Part shown: piece by piece, positions 40,890-51,543 of the stretch
How the letters are laid out: each line of letters starts with the position of its first letter
Numbering within the stretch: the first letter of the stretch is position 1
Origin: Kingdonia uniflora
Lineage: Eukaryota; Streptophyta; Magnoliopsida; Ranunculales; Circaeasteraceae
NCBI GenBank assembly: GCA_014058105.1
Contig: JACGCM010001659.1
Span: forward strand, 1,240,001-1,304,000
DNA: 64,000 nt
Reading direction: 5' to 3'
Notes under the pieces: model-generated
What the model was told of the DNA's origin: nothing
Database searches by the model: none
The model's input: only the letters and a program-made list of their open reading frames with translations
Made by a program: the position numbers and the translations under genes

Positions 40890-41620
40890 AGTCCCCAAAT
40901 TTGAGCAAACTCGAGGGGGATAAATGGTAGAATAGACCGGACCTTTGAGAATGCATTGGGGGCAACCACGTTATGCTTTGACTAGGCTTAGGCCTTCGAA
41001 GTCCAATAATTTTTTTGGTATAACCTAAGAATCATGTCAACCCTTCGACCAGACTGATACTTGGGGGCGACCTCAAAAAATTTCAAGTCTCCAAATTTGG
41101 GCAAACTCGAGGGGCATGAATGGTAGAACAGACCGGACCCTCGGGAATGCATTGGGGGCGACCACGTTATGTTTCGACTAGGTTCAGGCCTTCAAAGTCT
41201 AGTGAATTTCTTAGTATAACTAAGTATCATGTCAACCCTTCGACCAGACTGATACTTGGGGGCAACCTCGAAATTTTTCAAGTCTCCAAATTTGAGTAAA
41301 CACGAGGGGCATGAATGGTAGAACAGACTGGACCCTCGGGAATACATTGGGGGTGACCATGTTCTGCTTCGACTAGGCTCAGGCCTTTAAAGTCTAGTGA
41401 ATTTCTTGGTATAACCTAAGTATTAGGTCATCCCCTTAACCATGCTGATACTTGGGGGCGACCTCAAAAAATTTCAAGACTCTAAATTCGAGCAAACTCA
41501 TGGGGCAAGAATGGTTGATAGACCAGACCCTTGAAAAATGTATTGGATGCGACCACGTTAAAGTATCATGACGACCTCTCGACTGATACTCGGGGAACCA
41601 CCTCAAAGTTCTTCAAAGTT
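40890..41620. repeat. 196-bp tandem repeat behind Gy4 integrase, ~3.7 copies
   Basis: Unit starts at about 40891, 41087, 41282 and 41478 (AGTCTCCAAATTTGAGCAAA, then GGGAATGCATTGGGGGCGAC, then ATGTCAACCCTTCGACCAGA). The last unit is incomplete. Non-coding. Same position as the repeats of Gy1 and Gy3 but unrelated in sequence. Confidence 0.95.
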
Positions 41621-41920
41621 TGACAATTCTACGAGCATTCTATACTTCCAACATACACAGATACAAGTATACGGAAATATCAACAACTCTACTATATGCA
41701 AGAAGTCTCAGTACAGCATATATCGAATAATTAAGTTTAACACAAATCAACAAACCAATTCAAATCAAGTTCAGCACATATCAGTAATTCAAATCAATTA
41801 TAAGTTGACAGCTCAAGTTCAAATCAGTTACACATTATCCAAACTAGTACTCAAAGTATTTCAAACCTTAACAAGTTCAGAGAAAAAAGTCTTTGTTATA
41901 TCAAGACAATAATAACAATA
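41621..41920. other. Unassigned spacer
   Basis: AT- and CA-rich sequence between tandem repeats and the end of the antisense gene. No convincing frame. Confidence 0.4.
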
Positions 41921-41922
41921 CC

Positions 41923-42540
41923 TCATACAGGAGTGGCCACACAATCTCCTCCTACAGGCTCTTCAGTGCCAACACCTTCAATATCCTTAGCAGAAGGATT
42001 CGACCCGGCAGCGTCTACGAATTCATTAGTTACAGTCCCAGAAGTAGCTTCTTCTATTACAGGAGCCTCCACGCCACCTCCCACAGCTACACCAGCAACA
42101 TCTACTTCTATCCCCTCTGTCTGAACAGCATCTTCCACAGTAGAATCATTGGTTGTGGAAAAGCGTTTCAAAGTTACAGGATCATACCTCAAATCTTCTA
42201 TGAACATCTTCAACCTAACAGTAGTCTCACATTCATCATCGAACTACCCTTGGAAGGTCTCCATATGTTCTTTCATTGCCTTATCCTTCTCAGCAAGCTT
42301 TGACTCTAACACCTGTGTATGGTTGCAGCATTGAGCTTTGAGTCTCCTCTCACATTTAGATCTGATGGTCAACTGTTCTCGCTTTAAAACTTTAATCTCA
42401 GACACCAGCGATGCCTCGGTCCCTCGAGCGAGTTCCAGATTGTCAATTGCATGTTTCAGCTACCTCAGTACTACTTTTTGGGCCTTAACAGAAGCTTGCG
42501 ACCAAGCATGCATCTGCTAGAATATTCGAGCCATCAGTAC
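41923..42540 (-). pseudogene. aORF3 of Gy4, coiled-coil exon
   Basis: Minus-strand frame with AIDNLELARGTEASLVSEIK, KSKCERRLKAQ and LESKLAEKDKAMKEHMETFQ heptads, one TAG near 42245, then IEDLRYDPVTLKRFS and an Ala/Gly/Val-rich acidic tail ending at 41923. Its place and layout (coiled coil, hinge, acidic low-complexity tail) match exon 3 of Gy1 and Gy2, although sequence identity is low. Confidence 0.55.
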
Positions 42541-42581
42541 TTCTCGAAGGAGGATGAATTTTAGAAAAATTTCAGAATTTA

Positions 42582-42601
42582 AATAATAATAATAATAATA
42601 A
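42582..42601. repeat. (AAT)n microsatellite
   Basis: Six to seven AAT units within the putative intron region of Gy4 aORF3. Confidence 0.9.
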
Positions 42602-42620
42602 CTGTTACCTGATGTAAAGT

Positions 42621-43171
42621 CTAATTTATTTGCCTCCCAGACTCCTCTGGGTTAGTACCGTAGAGCGTTTCCATTGAAGCAGCCGTGATTCGAGCATACT
42701 CTTCTAGTTCGGCTTCTGTTAGTGCCTCGTCCACATCCTCCGGCTCATCCTCCCCTAGCTCCCAACGCCTCTTACGCTGAGTTAACTTTGGGTGTTGGAC
42801 CTTCAGAGATTCGAGAAAGACCTTGCCCTTCCCATTGTCAGCCTGCGTCAACGCTTGCTTTGACGCATCATAAACTACTTAGGGCACTTGCGCTGCCTGC
42901 TTCGGCGCCTGCTGTCCTTTTGGAAAATAATTCACCTTCCTCGACAATCTCACTTTCTCCATTCCTTCGACCCCTCTCAAAACACCTTCACCTCCCCTCT
43001 TCTTTGATGGCTTCGAAGTAATAAGAACGCTTCGAAGCAGAGAATATGCCCTCTTCTGCCTCTTTCTTTTTATACCTAGCTTCCTGAACACACAGTCTAC
43101 CCACTCCTCGTTCAAGTTGATTAGCTTGTCAATATAATTCCTTGGATTCGCCAAAGTTTGTTTACCAGGTG
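42621..43171 (-). pseudogene. aORF3 of Gy4, exon 2 (basic linker)
   Basis: From the acceptor at 43172: ANPRNYIDKLINLNEEWVDC and VFRKLGIKRKRQKRAYSLLR, corresponding to the L..LGI.R.K block of Gy2; then KPSKKRGGEG and, after a stop at 42879, KAEVLKQADNGKGKVFLESL-like sequence (42621-42851) with Lys/Arg and Glu/Asp clusters. Same order as in Gy1 and Gy2. Confidence 0.55.
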
Positions 43172-43246
43172 CTGCAAAAAAAACATAAACATGTTTATCA
43201 GTCTATTCGATCAATATTTCAAAAAAATCATCGACTATCAACTTAC
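43172..43246 (-). other. aORF3 intron 1 (Gy4)
   Basis: Minus strand: donor GTAAGTTGATAG at 43246, acceptor TTTTTTTTGCAG at 43172, 75 bases, same place as in the three other elements. Confidence 0.72.
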
Positions 43247-44099
43247 TTGAATTATAGATCATATGTTGTAGCTTATAAACGTCCTCCCCTTCGGCATTCT
43301 CATAATTTCCCCGTACCACAACCAACTCCTTATCCTACCCTCGACCCGTCGAGCACAAATCAAGCAACCAGGGCTTATCTGCGTGACATTGGATGTGGTA
43401 TGTGTTCATCTTCCGGTTTGCTTTCCTCAAGTAGAATGACACAATATCGTACCACTCGATCAAGCCCCTCCCCTCACTTCTTAGTTCTGCATTCATACCC
43501 TCAACCACCTTCATTATTTCATAGAAGTTCCCATTCATCTAACACGGGACAACTTCCCAAAATTTTAAAACCTCCATCACCAGCCTTCGAAGGGGTAGTT
43601 GCATCCCTAGCCAAATCTGGCCTCTAAATGCCATGAAATCCTCTCGGGGTTTAGACCTGAAGGTATACCCAGACCCCACTGTATATAATATTACCCCTAC
43701 CTTCGACAACTCCAGCTTAGCCACAAATCGATCCAGTCTCAGCTTCTCTTTAGCCGAGACAGGCCCCGCAGCTTCCCCCGAATCACTCGAACTCTCACTA
43801 TTACCACTCTACTCCACCTCTTCTCTTTCATCTCCCAAAGGCTCAACACTACCTTTGTGTCCCCTTCTCTCTCCTCCCTCCATCTCCCCATCCCTCTCCT
43901 CGGTCACTCAAGCCTTTCAACGACTCTTACTCGAAGCCCCAATTTCAAGAACCACCACAGCTAAAGAGGCATTTATTGTAATGTCTAACTCTTCTACGTT
44001 ATAGCTCTCACCTGCTAGAGTACAGCTAGACACACTCGGTTCATTTTCTTCGATCTCTTCGCCTATCAGCCTCAGTCTCAAAGATCGACGGGTACGCAT
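43247..44099 (-). pseudogene. aORF3 of Gy4, exon 1 (globular domain)
   Basis: Minus-strand ATG at 44099 (MRTRRSLRLRLIGEEIEENE). After Ser/Glu-rich sequence with a few stops: RFVAKLELSKVGVILYTVGS, DFMAFRGQIWLGMQLPLRRL, a TAG at 43539 where the others read Gln-Leu-Asn context, MNGNFYEIMKVVEGMN, and RGLIEWYDIVSFYLRKANRK. The (G)-x-x-LPLxxL and NGN(M/F)(W/Y)E blocks make it the homologue of exon 1 in Gy1, Gy2 and Gy3. Confidence 0.65.
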
Positions 44100-44555
44100 T
44101 TTACCCTACAGAAGAAGAGGCACGTAATTAGATTGATATATTTGACTATTACGTGCCAATAACTAATTCCGGTCTACCCTCCCCAACTCAAACAACCATA
44201 GTTGAACATTCGATTGTAGCTTTGGTCACCATCCCAATATTCCTACTTTCTTACTGGGCCGAACCTCCAACTACTTGGATCACCCTCTCCCTCAGCCAGG
44301 CCTTCGCCAACAAAACTCTAACAGTACATACCCCTCAGAACATTTACAACAGACGAAACTACAAAGGAAAACTACATTTAACTTATTTACTAAGAAGATT
44401 AGACGAATACCTGTATGGTTGATTCAGACAACAACAAAGAACGGTCCTTCCTCTCCTCTTCAATAAGAACTTTCCCAACAATAGAGTATGTTCTCTTTCT
44501 GACTCTCTATTTTTTTCTTTTCCTTACAAATTGGGAATAGTAATTTATTTCTACC

Positions 44556-44568
44556 TCTATAAATACAT
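44556..44568 (-). promoter_or_regulatory. TATA-like box before aORF3 of Gy4
   Basis: Minus strand TGTATTTATAGAGG, about 460 bases before the aORF3 ATG; distance similar to that in Gy1 and Gy2. The motif is near-palindromic, so its orientation is uncertain. Confidence 0.35.
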
Positions 44569-44599
44569 CCCCAAAATATTAGTAAACCGCCTCGATTTC

Positions 44600-45186
44600 C
44601 AAAACCGCTATCATTATCACTACCCCACTACCCCTACTTTTCGGCTGAGTTGTGCTTTGATGCCTTTACCCTCAACAACTCACACGTGCACCACCCACGC
44701 TAACATTTAACAATTTTACATTAACCTAGTCGAACCTTCTGGTATCCTGTCTGAAGCCGTCCAGACAAATCCATACATCATGTCAACCATTTTCCTGTAA
44801 TCCAAGGAAACATCATGATGACCTGCAGGGCACTCTACCCTATGAACAGTACCGCTTCTGACATGCCATCTGTTTTGGTTGTCAGGTTTTGCAGTCAAAG
44901 CCCATCGACCTTCGAAATCCCTTTCTCCCATCTACGAATCATCGCCTATATTGTATCTCGAACATTCGTCCACACATACCCGATATTCGATTTCAAAATT
45001 TGTCGGTCATTCGGTTTCCTACATAATCGACATTCGACAAGCTGTTTTTGCGCCTAAATTGCCATCGTGTATTGTGGTTGTCTTACTTATACACAAACAG
45101 TTAAATATCATACCTCGACAATTGTTTCAATATATTCCAATTTATTCGATCAACGATGCTTACACCAATTCAAAAAAAAAAAAATG
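44600..45186. other. Cassette spacer of Gy4
   Basis: No convincing frame on either strand. Short frames on both strands look like chance. Confidence 0.4.
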
Positions 45187-45546
45187 CTACAAGCTTCCTT
45201 TACCACAACCAAGATGCCCCAATTTGCAGACAGGGCAATTCTTGCAACCCCCAGCCTCCTCTTCAATACTGAGGTCTTCTTTAGTTATCAGATCTTTGGC
45301 CAAAGTTTGTAAAAAGAAGAACCGGTTACTGACCAGTGGATTCATCCATCGCAACACCCTCCACCAGTAAGCATACGGCATCCCATAGATTGGCTCTTCT
45401 GGCTCTAGTTCTATCAATTTAGGCATCTCCTAGTCTAACTCATGGTCCCCGAAGAACTTTTCAATAAGCTCATACGTCTTCTCCTTTATCCGACACTCTC
45501 GGGGTTCCATCCTCTTCTGGTATCTCGTATTAGGAGTGGTATCCAT
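45187..45546 (-). pseudogene. Small antisense ORF A2 of Gy4, one internal stop
   Basis: Minus-strand ATG at 45546 (MDTTPNTRYQKRMEPRECRI), 119 codons with one TAG near 45428 where copy A1 has Trp. EFEDP-type acidic segments are absent; instead EPIYGMPYAYWWRVLRW, then LAKDLITKEDLSIEEE and a Cys cluster GCKNCPVCKLGHLGC. Same size and cassette position as aORF2 of the other elements and a similar HLG ending, so it is probably a distant aORF2. A related copy, A1, lies 0.7 kb upstream on the minus strand. Confidence 0.6.
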
Positions 45547-46223
45547 AATTCAACCACTTGGTCAAGACGACGGATACAGTTTATTCAAAGAAGACAGTAT
45601 CGATGATTGAAGCTCTCTTGACAAACCCTACTTATACTTGAAGGCATATGTATTTAAAGCCTCTTTAATCACAACCCACATTTATCAGTCTTCAATTGTT
45701 TTCCTCAGATTCTCAATAGTCAAACCTTCTCAACTTCCTAGACTCTACCATTTTCTTAGCATGCGCACTCTACACCAATTTATGAGATCTTGCATTCGAC
45801 CCATCCCTATTCTCGAATCATCGACACTTCTTTATACTATGTCACAACATTTTCTACATAATACTTCGAAGAATTCGGGCCCTCTTAGTCATTCAAGGTT
45901 GAATATTAACCATTGTTTTTGATCACCACATGACAGTTTAAAGTAAAGTTCCCCTAGTAGGTGATTGTCTCTACTATTTACCCTTCGTTCAAAGTTGAAT
46001 GCCCGATACCGTGCCTATAGTCTATTTGTCTACCATACTAATCAGATGCAGAACATATAATCCCATTGAATTACCTTTTCATTCCATTACATCAATGATA
46101 CAAAGCAAAGAAGGGAAGAAGAGAAAAATATACAAACATCAACAAAAAAAAGAAACCTTCGAAGACAGTCATACAAAAAATATCCATCACCACCACCCTG
46201 CCACAACATTGCGAAGAACCTCC

Positions 46224-46522
46224 TTATTTACAGATGCGGCAGTTCCTCTTACACAACCTTGGCTCCTCTTCGACCACCTAGACTTGTTCCTCCTGTTCTA
46301 CAATTTGCTCAGCCAAGCTCTGCAAGAAGAGATAACATTCCTCGGCTGCTAGAAGCCTCCACTGCAGTATCTCCCATAAGTATGCATACGATTGCCCATT
46401 GATCGGCTCCCAAAGTTCTAGTTTGACCAGGTCTGGCATGACCCAGTCCAGCCCTCTGTCGCCAAAAAACCTTATTTACAGTTCGGCCATCTTGTGTCCT
46501 ATCCGACGGTCCCTTTCTGCCA
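46224..46522 (-). pseudogene. Small antisense ORF A1 of Gy4, diverged duplicate of A2
   Basis: Minus-strand frame from ATG 46522 (MAERDRRIGHKMAEL), with homology to A2 beginning further upstream (NTPNTRHQKRM near 46550, where the original ATG is lost). FFGDRGLDWVMPDLVKLELW, EPINGQSYAYLWEILQW and the Cys cluster LCKRNCRICK match A2 in order. Stops at several positions. A TATA-like GGTATAAATATGGG lies near 46615-46628 on the minus strand, at the expected distance. Confidence 0.55.
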
Positions 46523-46787
46523 TCCTCTTTTGATGTCTGGTGTTAGGCGTATTCTCCCAGATGAATTTCACAGAAGATGAAGAAGAAAGTATGCAGAGTT
46601 ACCCCCTCATTACCCATATTTATACCTCCATTAACCTCATTTATTATACCGAAATTACCACTACTTCTTAATTACCTTCCTTTATTACCTCCCTCAGAAC
46701 TCTAACATGCAACAGTCAACCCTTCAACTTCCAATACCCAATAGTTTTTCTCAACAAATGCCTCTACACCTATTTTTGAGGCCCCTG

Positions 46788-46802
46788 CTGAGAGGGGGCG
46801 AA
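46788..46802 (+). other. Polypurine tract of Gy4
   Basis: CTGAGAGGGGGCGAA directly before the 3' LTR. Confidence 0.85.
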
Positions 46803-47507
46803 TGTAGTAGCCTACTCGCAGCCTTTTAGCTTCAGTCGAACACTCGAAGGCAATATCAAAGCCTACCTGATGACCCTAAGCCTAATAAACCCATAATCAA
46901 GCCCTCAGAGACTATACAAATACTCAACTGTAAGCAGGCTTTGACCATGATTATACGTGGTTAAAGGAAAACATGTCAAATAGCCAGCTCACCAGACAGA
47001 ATGGCGGAGCACGCCGCTCAACAACTACAGTGTCAGATCCAACAACAGCAGTGTTAGAACCAACAAGCTACAGCGTTATGAACAACGGCTACAGTGTCAG
47101 ACTCGACAGTTACGATAACAGAACTGACTCCGAGTACAAGTCAGTTGTCAGGAGGATACTCTTGTAATTTGACCTCCCATGGTGACTCAACCCTTCCTAT
47201 GTTCTATAAATAGGAGGGAGGGGGAATTATGGAGGGGTTAGAAAAACTCTCCCCACAGACCTTGAACTTTACCTTCGAATACCCTGTAATTACCTTGTAC
47301 TCAAAACTTCGACTACTCAAACTTTATATCAGTACTCTTAAAAATCCTTATCAGAGGTCGTGGAGTGACCCATTCTAGGCCTCCACGCAAGTATATTGCC
47401 AGTAGATTAGTCACGTTAATACTGATTATATGCTTGAATCCTTTGGTTGAGGATAATATTTGTAGTGCAAGAGTCAACTTCCTTCCTCGCGGAGTTAGGC
47501 CCCTACA
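46803..47507 (+). repeat. 3' LTR of Gy4
   Basis: TGTAGTAGCCTACTCGCAGC to GGCCCCTACA, 705 bases. Colinear with the 5' LTR except for about 55 extra bases (46929-46983, TGTAAGCAGGCTTTGACCAT...) that the 5' LTR lacks. TATA box near 47205. Confidence 0.95.
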
Positions 47508-47512
47508 CCCGA
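47508..47512 (+). repeat. Target duplication CCCGA, right
   Basis: Identical to 34664-34668. Confidence 0.95.
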
Positions 47513-48218
47513 GGATGTTAGGTAGTTTAAAAATATATTACATGCATTAAAAATAGAAGAATTGTCCAACCGGGTGGGTCGGACAATATACCAGGTATAA
47601 GAAGTATCTAACAATGAATTTAGAAATGATTGCCTCGTAAGATCTTTGGATATGGTACGCCTTCTTTGGGGTACCCGGTTCCAACAACGACGTGAACGTC
47701 TTGCATTAAGGGTAGCTTTTCAGCAACTTATCTAATGAATTTGCACCACCATGCAAGTACAAGATAGGCACGATGCTGCACACTATGGGGTATTATTTAA
47801 CGAATGGAGTTTATCCAAAATGGCAAACAATCGTTCAAACCATAAGAAATCCGACGAACAATGACGAAAGACATTTTGCAAAGATGCAAGAAACATGCTG
47901 GAAAGACGGTTTGAAATATTGGCTCACGGTGCACAATTTTGGAAGCTTAGTGATCTAGCGAATGATATGTATACATGCATAAGTATGTACAACATGATTG
48001 TTGAAGAGAAATGTCATACTTACATCCGGCAAGTAGATTTCGATCCAAATTTTAGAAGGTCAGTGGAGCAGGTGAATGTAGTCTTAAATACAATTCATGC
48101 ACTCAATACTATGGTAGAGTATATTGTGAAGATTAATGAAATTATAGATAAAATAGCTCATTTCAACTTACGAAATCAACTCGTGGGTCACTTATGGGAG
48201 CTAAAAATAGTGGACTAA
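47513..48218 (+). pseudogene. PIF/Harbinger transposase, C-terminal part
   Basis: Continues the frame from 34668: MLGSL....MH, KNCPTGWVGQYT, DLWIWYAFFGVPGSNNDVNV (second catalytic Asp present), MGYYLTNGVYPKWQTIVQTI, ERRFEILA (candidate catalytic Glu, in a shifted frame near 47900), YNMIVEEKCHTY, and IDKIAHFNLRNQLVGHLWEL at the end. The first catalytic Asp, expected just after MLGS, is replaced. Stops at the two Trp positions near 47545. Inactive. Confidence 0.9.
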
Positions 48219-48504
48219 TCTTTTTCTCTACTTGAAATTTGTAGAGGTATTTTCTTCCGAATTTGTAATTTAAATATTGAATTTGTAATGCTTGATTGAA
48301 GTTTATTTGTAATGTTTAATTGAAGTAGACAAATTTTCAAGTTATGTTTGCCAAATTAGAGTATTGAGTAGTACATCAAGATCAAATTCATTAAAAGAAA
48401 ATACATTTCAAACTTCCAAAAGAAAAGAAGAGTACGTCAAGATTAAATTCAAAGTGTAATTTAACAGTTAACGCCTACTAATAAAGCTAATGGTAATATA
48501 AATC

Positions 48505-50898
48505 TTAATCACTTGAGTTATCTTCATCCCCTAGACGTCGTTCTTTCAACTTCGCGAAATAAAGTTTTTGTTGCTTCTTCATCCAACGTTTTTGCTTTGG
48601 TACTAGTGGGTTAGTTGTGTTGGTTGTCATCACCTTGACCAAAGTTTGCTCTTCATCCATTTTTTGTTTAGCTATCGCCGCTTAACGTCTTATTTGTATC
48701 TCTACCTCCCTCGCCGACATTTTCTCCTCTCATTCTTTAGCTCTAGCGTCCTTTTCCTCTTTGTTCTTCTAGTCCCTCTCACTCCATGCCGAAATCATGT
48801 TGACCGCCGTTTTAAACATCTTCTTCCCCTGATAACCAATTCCTGACTTTACGGCTGCTTACACCTTTTTTTTCCCGTCCGGACGTACATCCCCACAAGC
48901 ATATAGTGATGGATTATTGTTGGTAGAATCTTCTAGAATTGTGGAAGTAGGAGTATCATAAATAGGTGGGGGGGGCTCGGTGTTGGTAGAGTTTCCTAAA
49001 CTATCGTAATAATTTGACTTCCTCGATACATTACGGCGAGGATGCCTGATTGGATTAATTTGGGACTATTTTGGCCAACATTCTAAAATTTTGTAAGCCA
49101 CCCAAAATTGAAATGTTTTCCCATTCACTTTTTCATAGGTCTCGTGCACCATTTGAGCATATCATTCAAGTTTGAAAATATTATGAGTACATTACCTTAA
49201 CTAGATTTTGAAAATGATTACAAATTGAAATACTTACCATGTTGCCCATTCCAAGACCGATAAATTGTCAGTGTTCAAGGTCTTGAAAAATGTCTCTAAA
49301 GATCGCACATTCCTTATTAAGCCAATTTTTGTATGCGTAATTGGCGACGTTATATGATCGCCGCATCGATTGGTCTATGTAGAATGAATTCAATTGGTCA
49401 CGCACATTCAATCAAATCAGGAGGTTTTTTATTGGTTCATTATCTTAAGATTTCAAAAAACTTGAAACCAAGCGCATGCGAGGTTTGCGAAGTCATCTGT
49501 TATCCAATTACTCAAATTCCTATATTTATATTTAAAAATTTAAGCGCCATTATCAACCGCCTCCTCAATATAATCTTCAACCACATTAGGTGCTGGTGTC
49601 GGTGCCGTAGTCTTCCTTTTAGATTTCACCTTCCCTTTTGCACGTGCATTACTTAGGACGACAATCAAAGCGAGAAATGGAGTGGGTGGTACATTGAGGT
49701 TTAAGTCGCTTAAACCCCATGTAGGTTGCATCAGTAGGATAGATGAACTTTCTTCGCCAAATTCTATTTGTATGAAAAATATGAATTTTCCGATTAAACA
49801 TTGAATTTGGGGTAGCAGGTAGGGCTGCAACTTTTTTCTGAACTTCTGATTTTTTCTTAAATCTGATCAGATTTTTTTGATTTTGGAACCTTATTTTACG
49901 TTTTCGATTTCCGAAAATCCAATTTTCAATTTTTTCCAAAAAATATCAGATCGGAATCGAATAGCTTTTTGTCAATCCGATTTTCCAAAAAATTTGATCC
50001 GATTTTTCCGAATAACATCTGATCCGATTTAATCCATACTTTCAACTTGAGGAAGCTAGGACTAAAATCTCAAAAAAACATATTTCATTTGGGTATGCCT
50101 ATATTTTTTCTCCCTTTCTGTAAGGGCTCTCTCTTCTTCACCACTGAAACCTTACTCCTATTTTCCCTTTAAGATAAGATTCTCTCTCTCGAGAGAGAGA
50201 GAACTCTTGAAGCCATGGTGGGGATGAGACATGGTCAAGTGGTGTTTAGTTGGTTTTATGGGGTTAAACTTTTATGTTTAAGTAATAATGGGTGGTTGTT
50301 TTTTATCTCTCTTCACCAATCTCTAAAGAGGCTGTCATAGATATTTGGTGATATTTTATCTTAAAGCAGGTTACTTAAGATTGTGAAATGATATTTTATT
50401 TTGTAAACTTTATAATTATGACAATATTTATTTCTTCGTTATCATTTGAGTTATGTACCAAAATTTCTATGATGGTATCATTTATTATCACTTGTCTAAT
50501 AATATACAGTGATAATTTCCTTTCAATAAATCTATTTTTTTCAAATTTGTTTCCATTTTGGTTTTTCCGAAAAAATATCAGATCGGAACAGATTTTACGC
50601 TTCTAAAAAGATTGGAAAAAATTTTGATCGCCCTCATATCCAATCCGAAAACAACCCTAGTAGTAGGGTTGGTAATTATAGTAAGAATTGGTTCTTTGAT
50701 AATTAAATTGTGAGGGACAAGGATAGTCTAGTGACAGGAACAATTGTGGTAATCGTAATATTGGGAAGAATTCAGCATTTGTGATGAACCAAATACGGCG
50801 AATTGGGAAGGATAGAAGTTAGGTTATTGGCTTGGATGAGAGGATTGAGAGTGGTTTTGCAAATTGGATTGGTAGCTTGCTTGAGAGTATGAAGGCAT
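48505..50898 (-). pseudogene. PIF/Harbinger ORF1 (Myb/NAM-associated), broken by a hAT insertion
   Basis: Divergent partner of the transposase. Minus-strand ATG at 50898 (MPSYSQASYQSNLQNHSQSS, a Ser/Gln/Asn-rich start), then, beyond the hAT element, MQPTWGLSDLNLNVPPTPFL, EEAVDNGA, ETYEKVNGKTFQFWVAYKIL with ECWPK, DGKKK and the end KQKRWMKKQQKLYFAKLKER. The layout is that of the DNA-binding ORF1 protein needed with the transposase for PIF movement. Many stops. Confidence 0.85.
49812..50667. mobile_element. hAT-type non-autonomous element with 8-bp target duplication
   Basis: Element 49820-50659 starts TAGGGCTGCAAC and ends ...AACAACCCTA, imperfect terminal repeats typical of hAT. Target duplications GTAGCAGG (49812-49819) and GTAGTAGG (50660-50667) agree at seven of eight bases. 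Subterminal GATCAGATTTTTTTG / CAGATCGGAA motifs recur at both ends. No transposase frame. It interrupts the PIF ORF1 gene. Confidence 0.85.
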
Positions 50899-50983
50899 GG
50901 CTTTTCTTTAGATTGATAGGGTTAATATCTTAAAGATAAATGAGGTGTGGGGAGTAGTTTTATGAGAGAGAAAGAGTAGTTCC

Positions 50984-51543
50984 TGTAAGAGCCTAATTTT
51001 GTATTCTAAACTCAGTATCTCATACTGAATACGAACATAACATAATCAGCAATAACTAATCAAACACAAGAATTAGAGTGAAAATCTCTGAATAGGTAAA
51101 AACTATGACATCTCTTGAGGATTTAGAAAGAGAGATATTATTGATTGACTAGTTATTACAAAGAACGCTCTGAGTAGTTCTGTATAGAGTTTCTGAGTAG
51201 AATTCCCGTGTGTTTAATCTGTAGTTCTCTAGTCCTATTTAAAGGTATTATTATATGACCGTTTCATGGCCATTATTATTCTTAATGATGAACGTTATAA
51301 TATAGATTTGATAATTCTTTGAACTGATTGTGTAATAGTCTGATCCGTCTATTTTAAAATGGCTTCATTAATGACGGAGTGCTTCTTGAGTCGAGTTGTT
51401 GATGTAAAAGTCGAGAATGAGAAGTAAACTCTTTTTTGAAGTTGTTCCATAGTGCGCCACGTAATCGTATGTTGATAAGGTCGAGTAAATATATGATAAT
51501 CAAAGATAAGGCCTGAGTTTGAGATCTGAAATAGCCCACTACA
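50984..51543 (-). repeat. 3' LTR of Gy3
   Basis: Minus strand TGTAGTGGGCTATTTCAGAT at 51543 to ...ATTAGGCTCTTACA at 50984. Polypurine tract GAGAGGGGGTGGT on the minus strand at 51544-51556. Confidence 0.82.

Larger units (their letters stand above)
34669..47507 (+). mobile_element. Complete Tat-lineage Ty3/gypsy element Gy4
   Basis: About 12.8 kb with two LTRs (34669-35300, 46803-47507), gag-protease-RT-RNase H-integrase on the plus strand, tandem repeats after integrase, then about 5 kb with genes on the minus strand, a polypurine tract and the 3' LTR. CCCGA flanks it on both sides. Joining the flanks restores the GFP-R-MLGS junction of a Harbinger transposase, proof of insertion site. Same family as Gy0. 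Confidence 0.96.
33840..50983. mobile_element. PIF/Harbinger element, split by three later insertions
   Basis: Two divergent genes point away from each other's ends: transposase on the plus strand (34068-34668 and 47513-48218) and the Myb/NAM-associated ORF1 on the minus strand (50898-48505). Gy4 sits inside the transposase gene, a hAT element inside ORF1, and Gy3 cuts the leader of ORF1 at 50984. The left leader (33840-34067) has a TATA-like CAACTATAAATTGAG. Terminal inverted repeats could not be placed; the right terminus lies beyond Gy3. Confidence 0.85.

Noticed and set aside
40890..41620. CRISPR-like array
   Set aside because: Long adjacent units without spacers, in a plant retrotransposon; ordinary tandem repeat.
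43142..43627. 161-codon plus-strand frame
   Set aside because: Lies over exon 1 and intron 1 of the Gy4 antisense gene; the minus-strand reading carries the conserved blocks.
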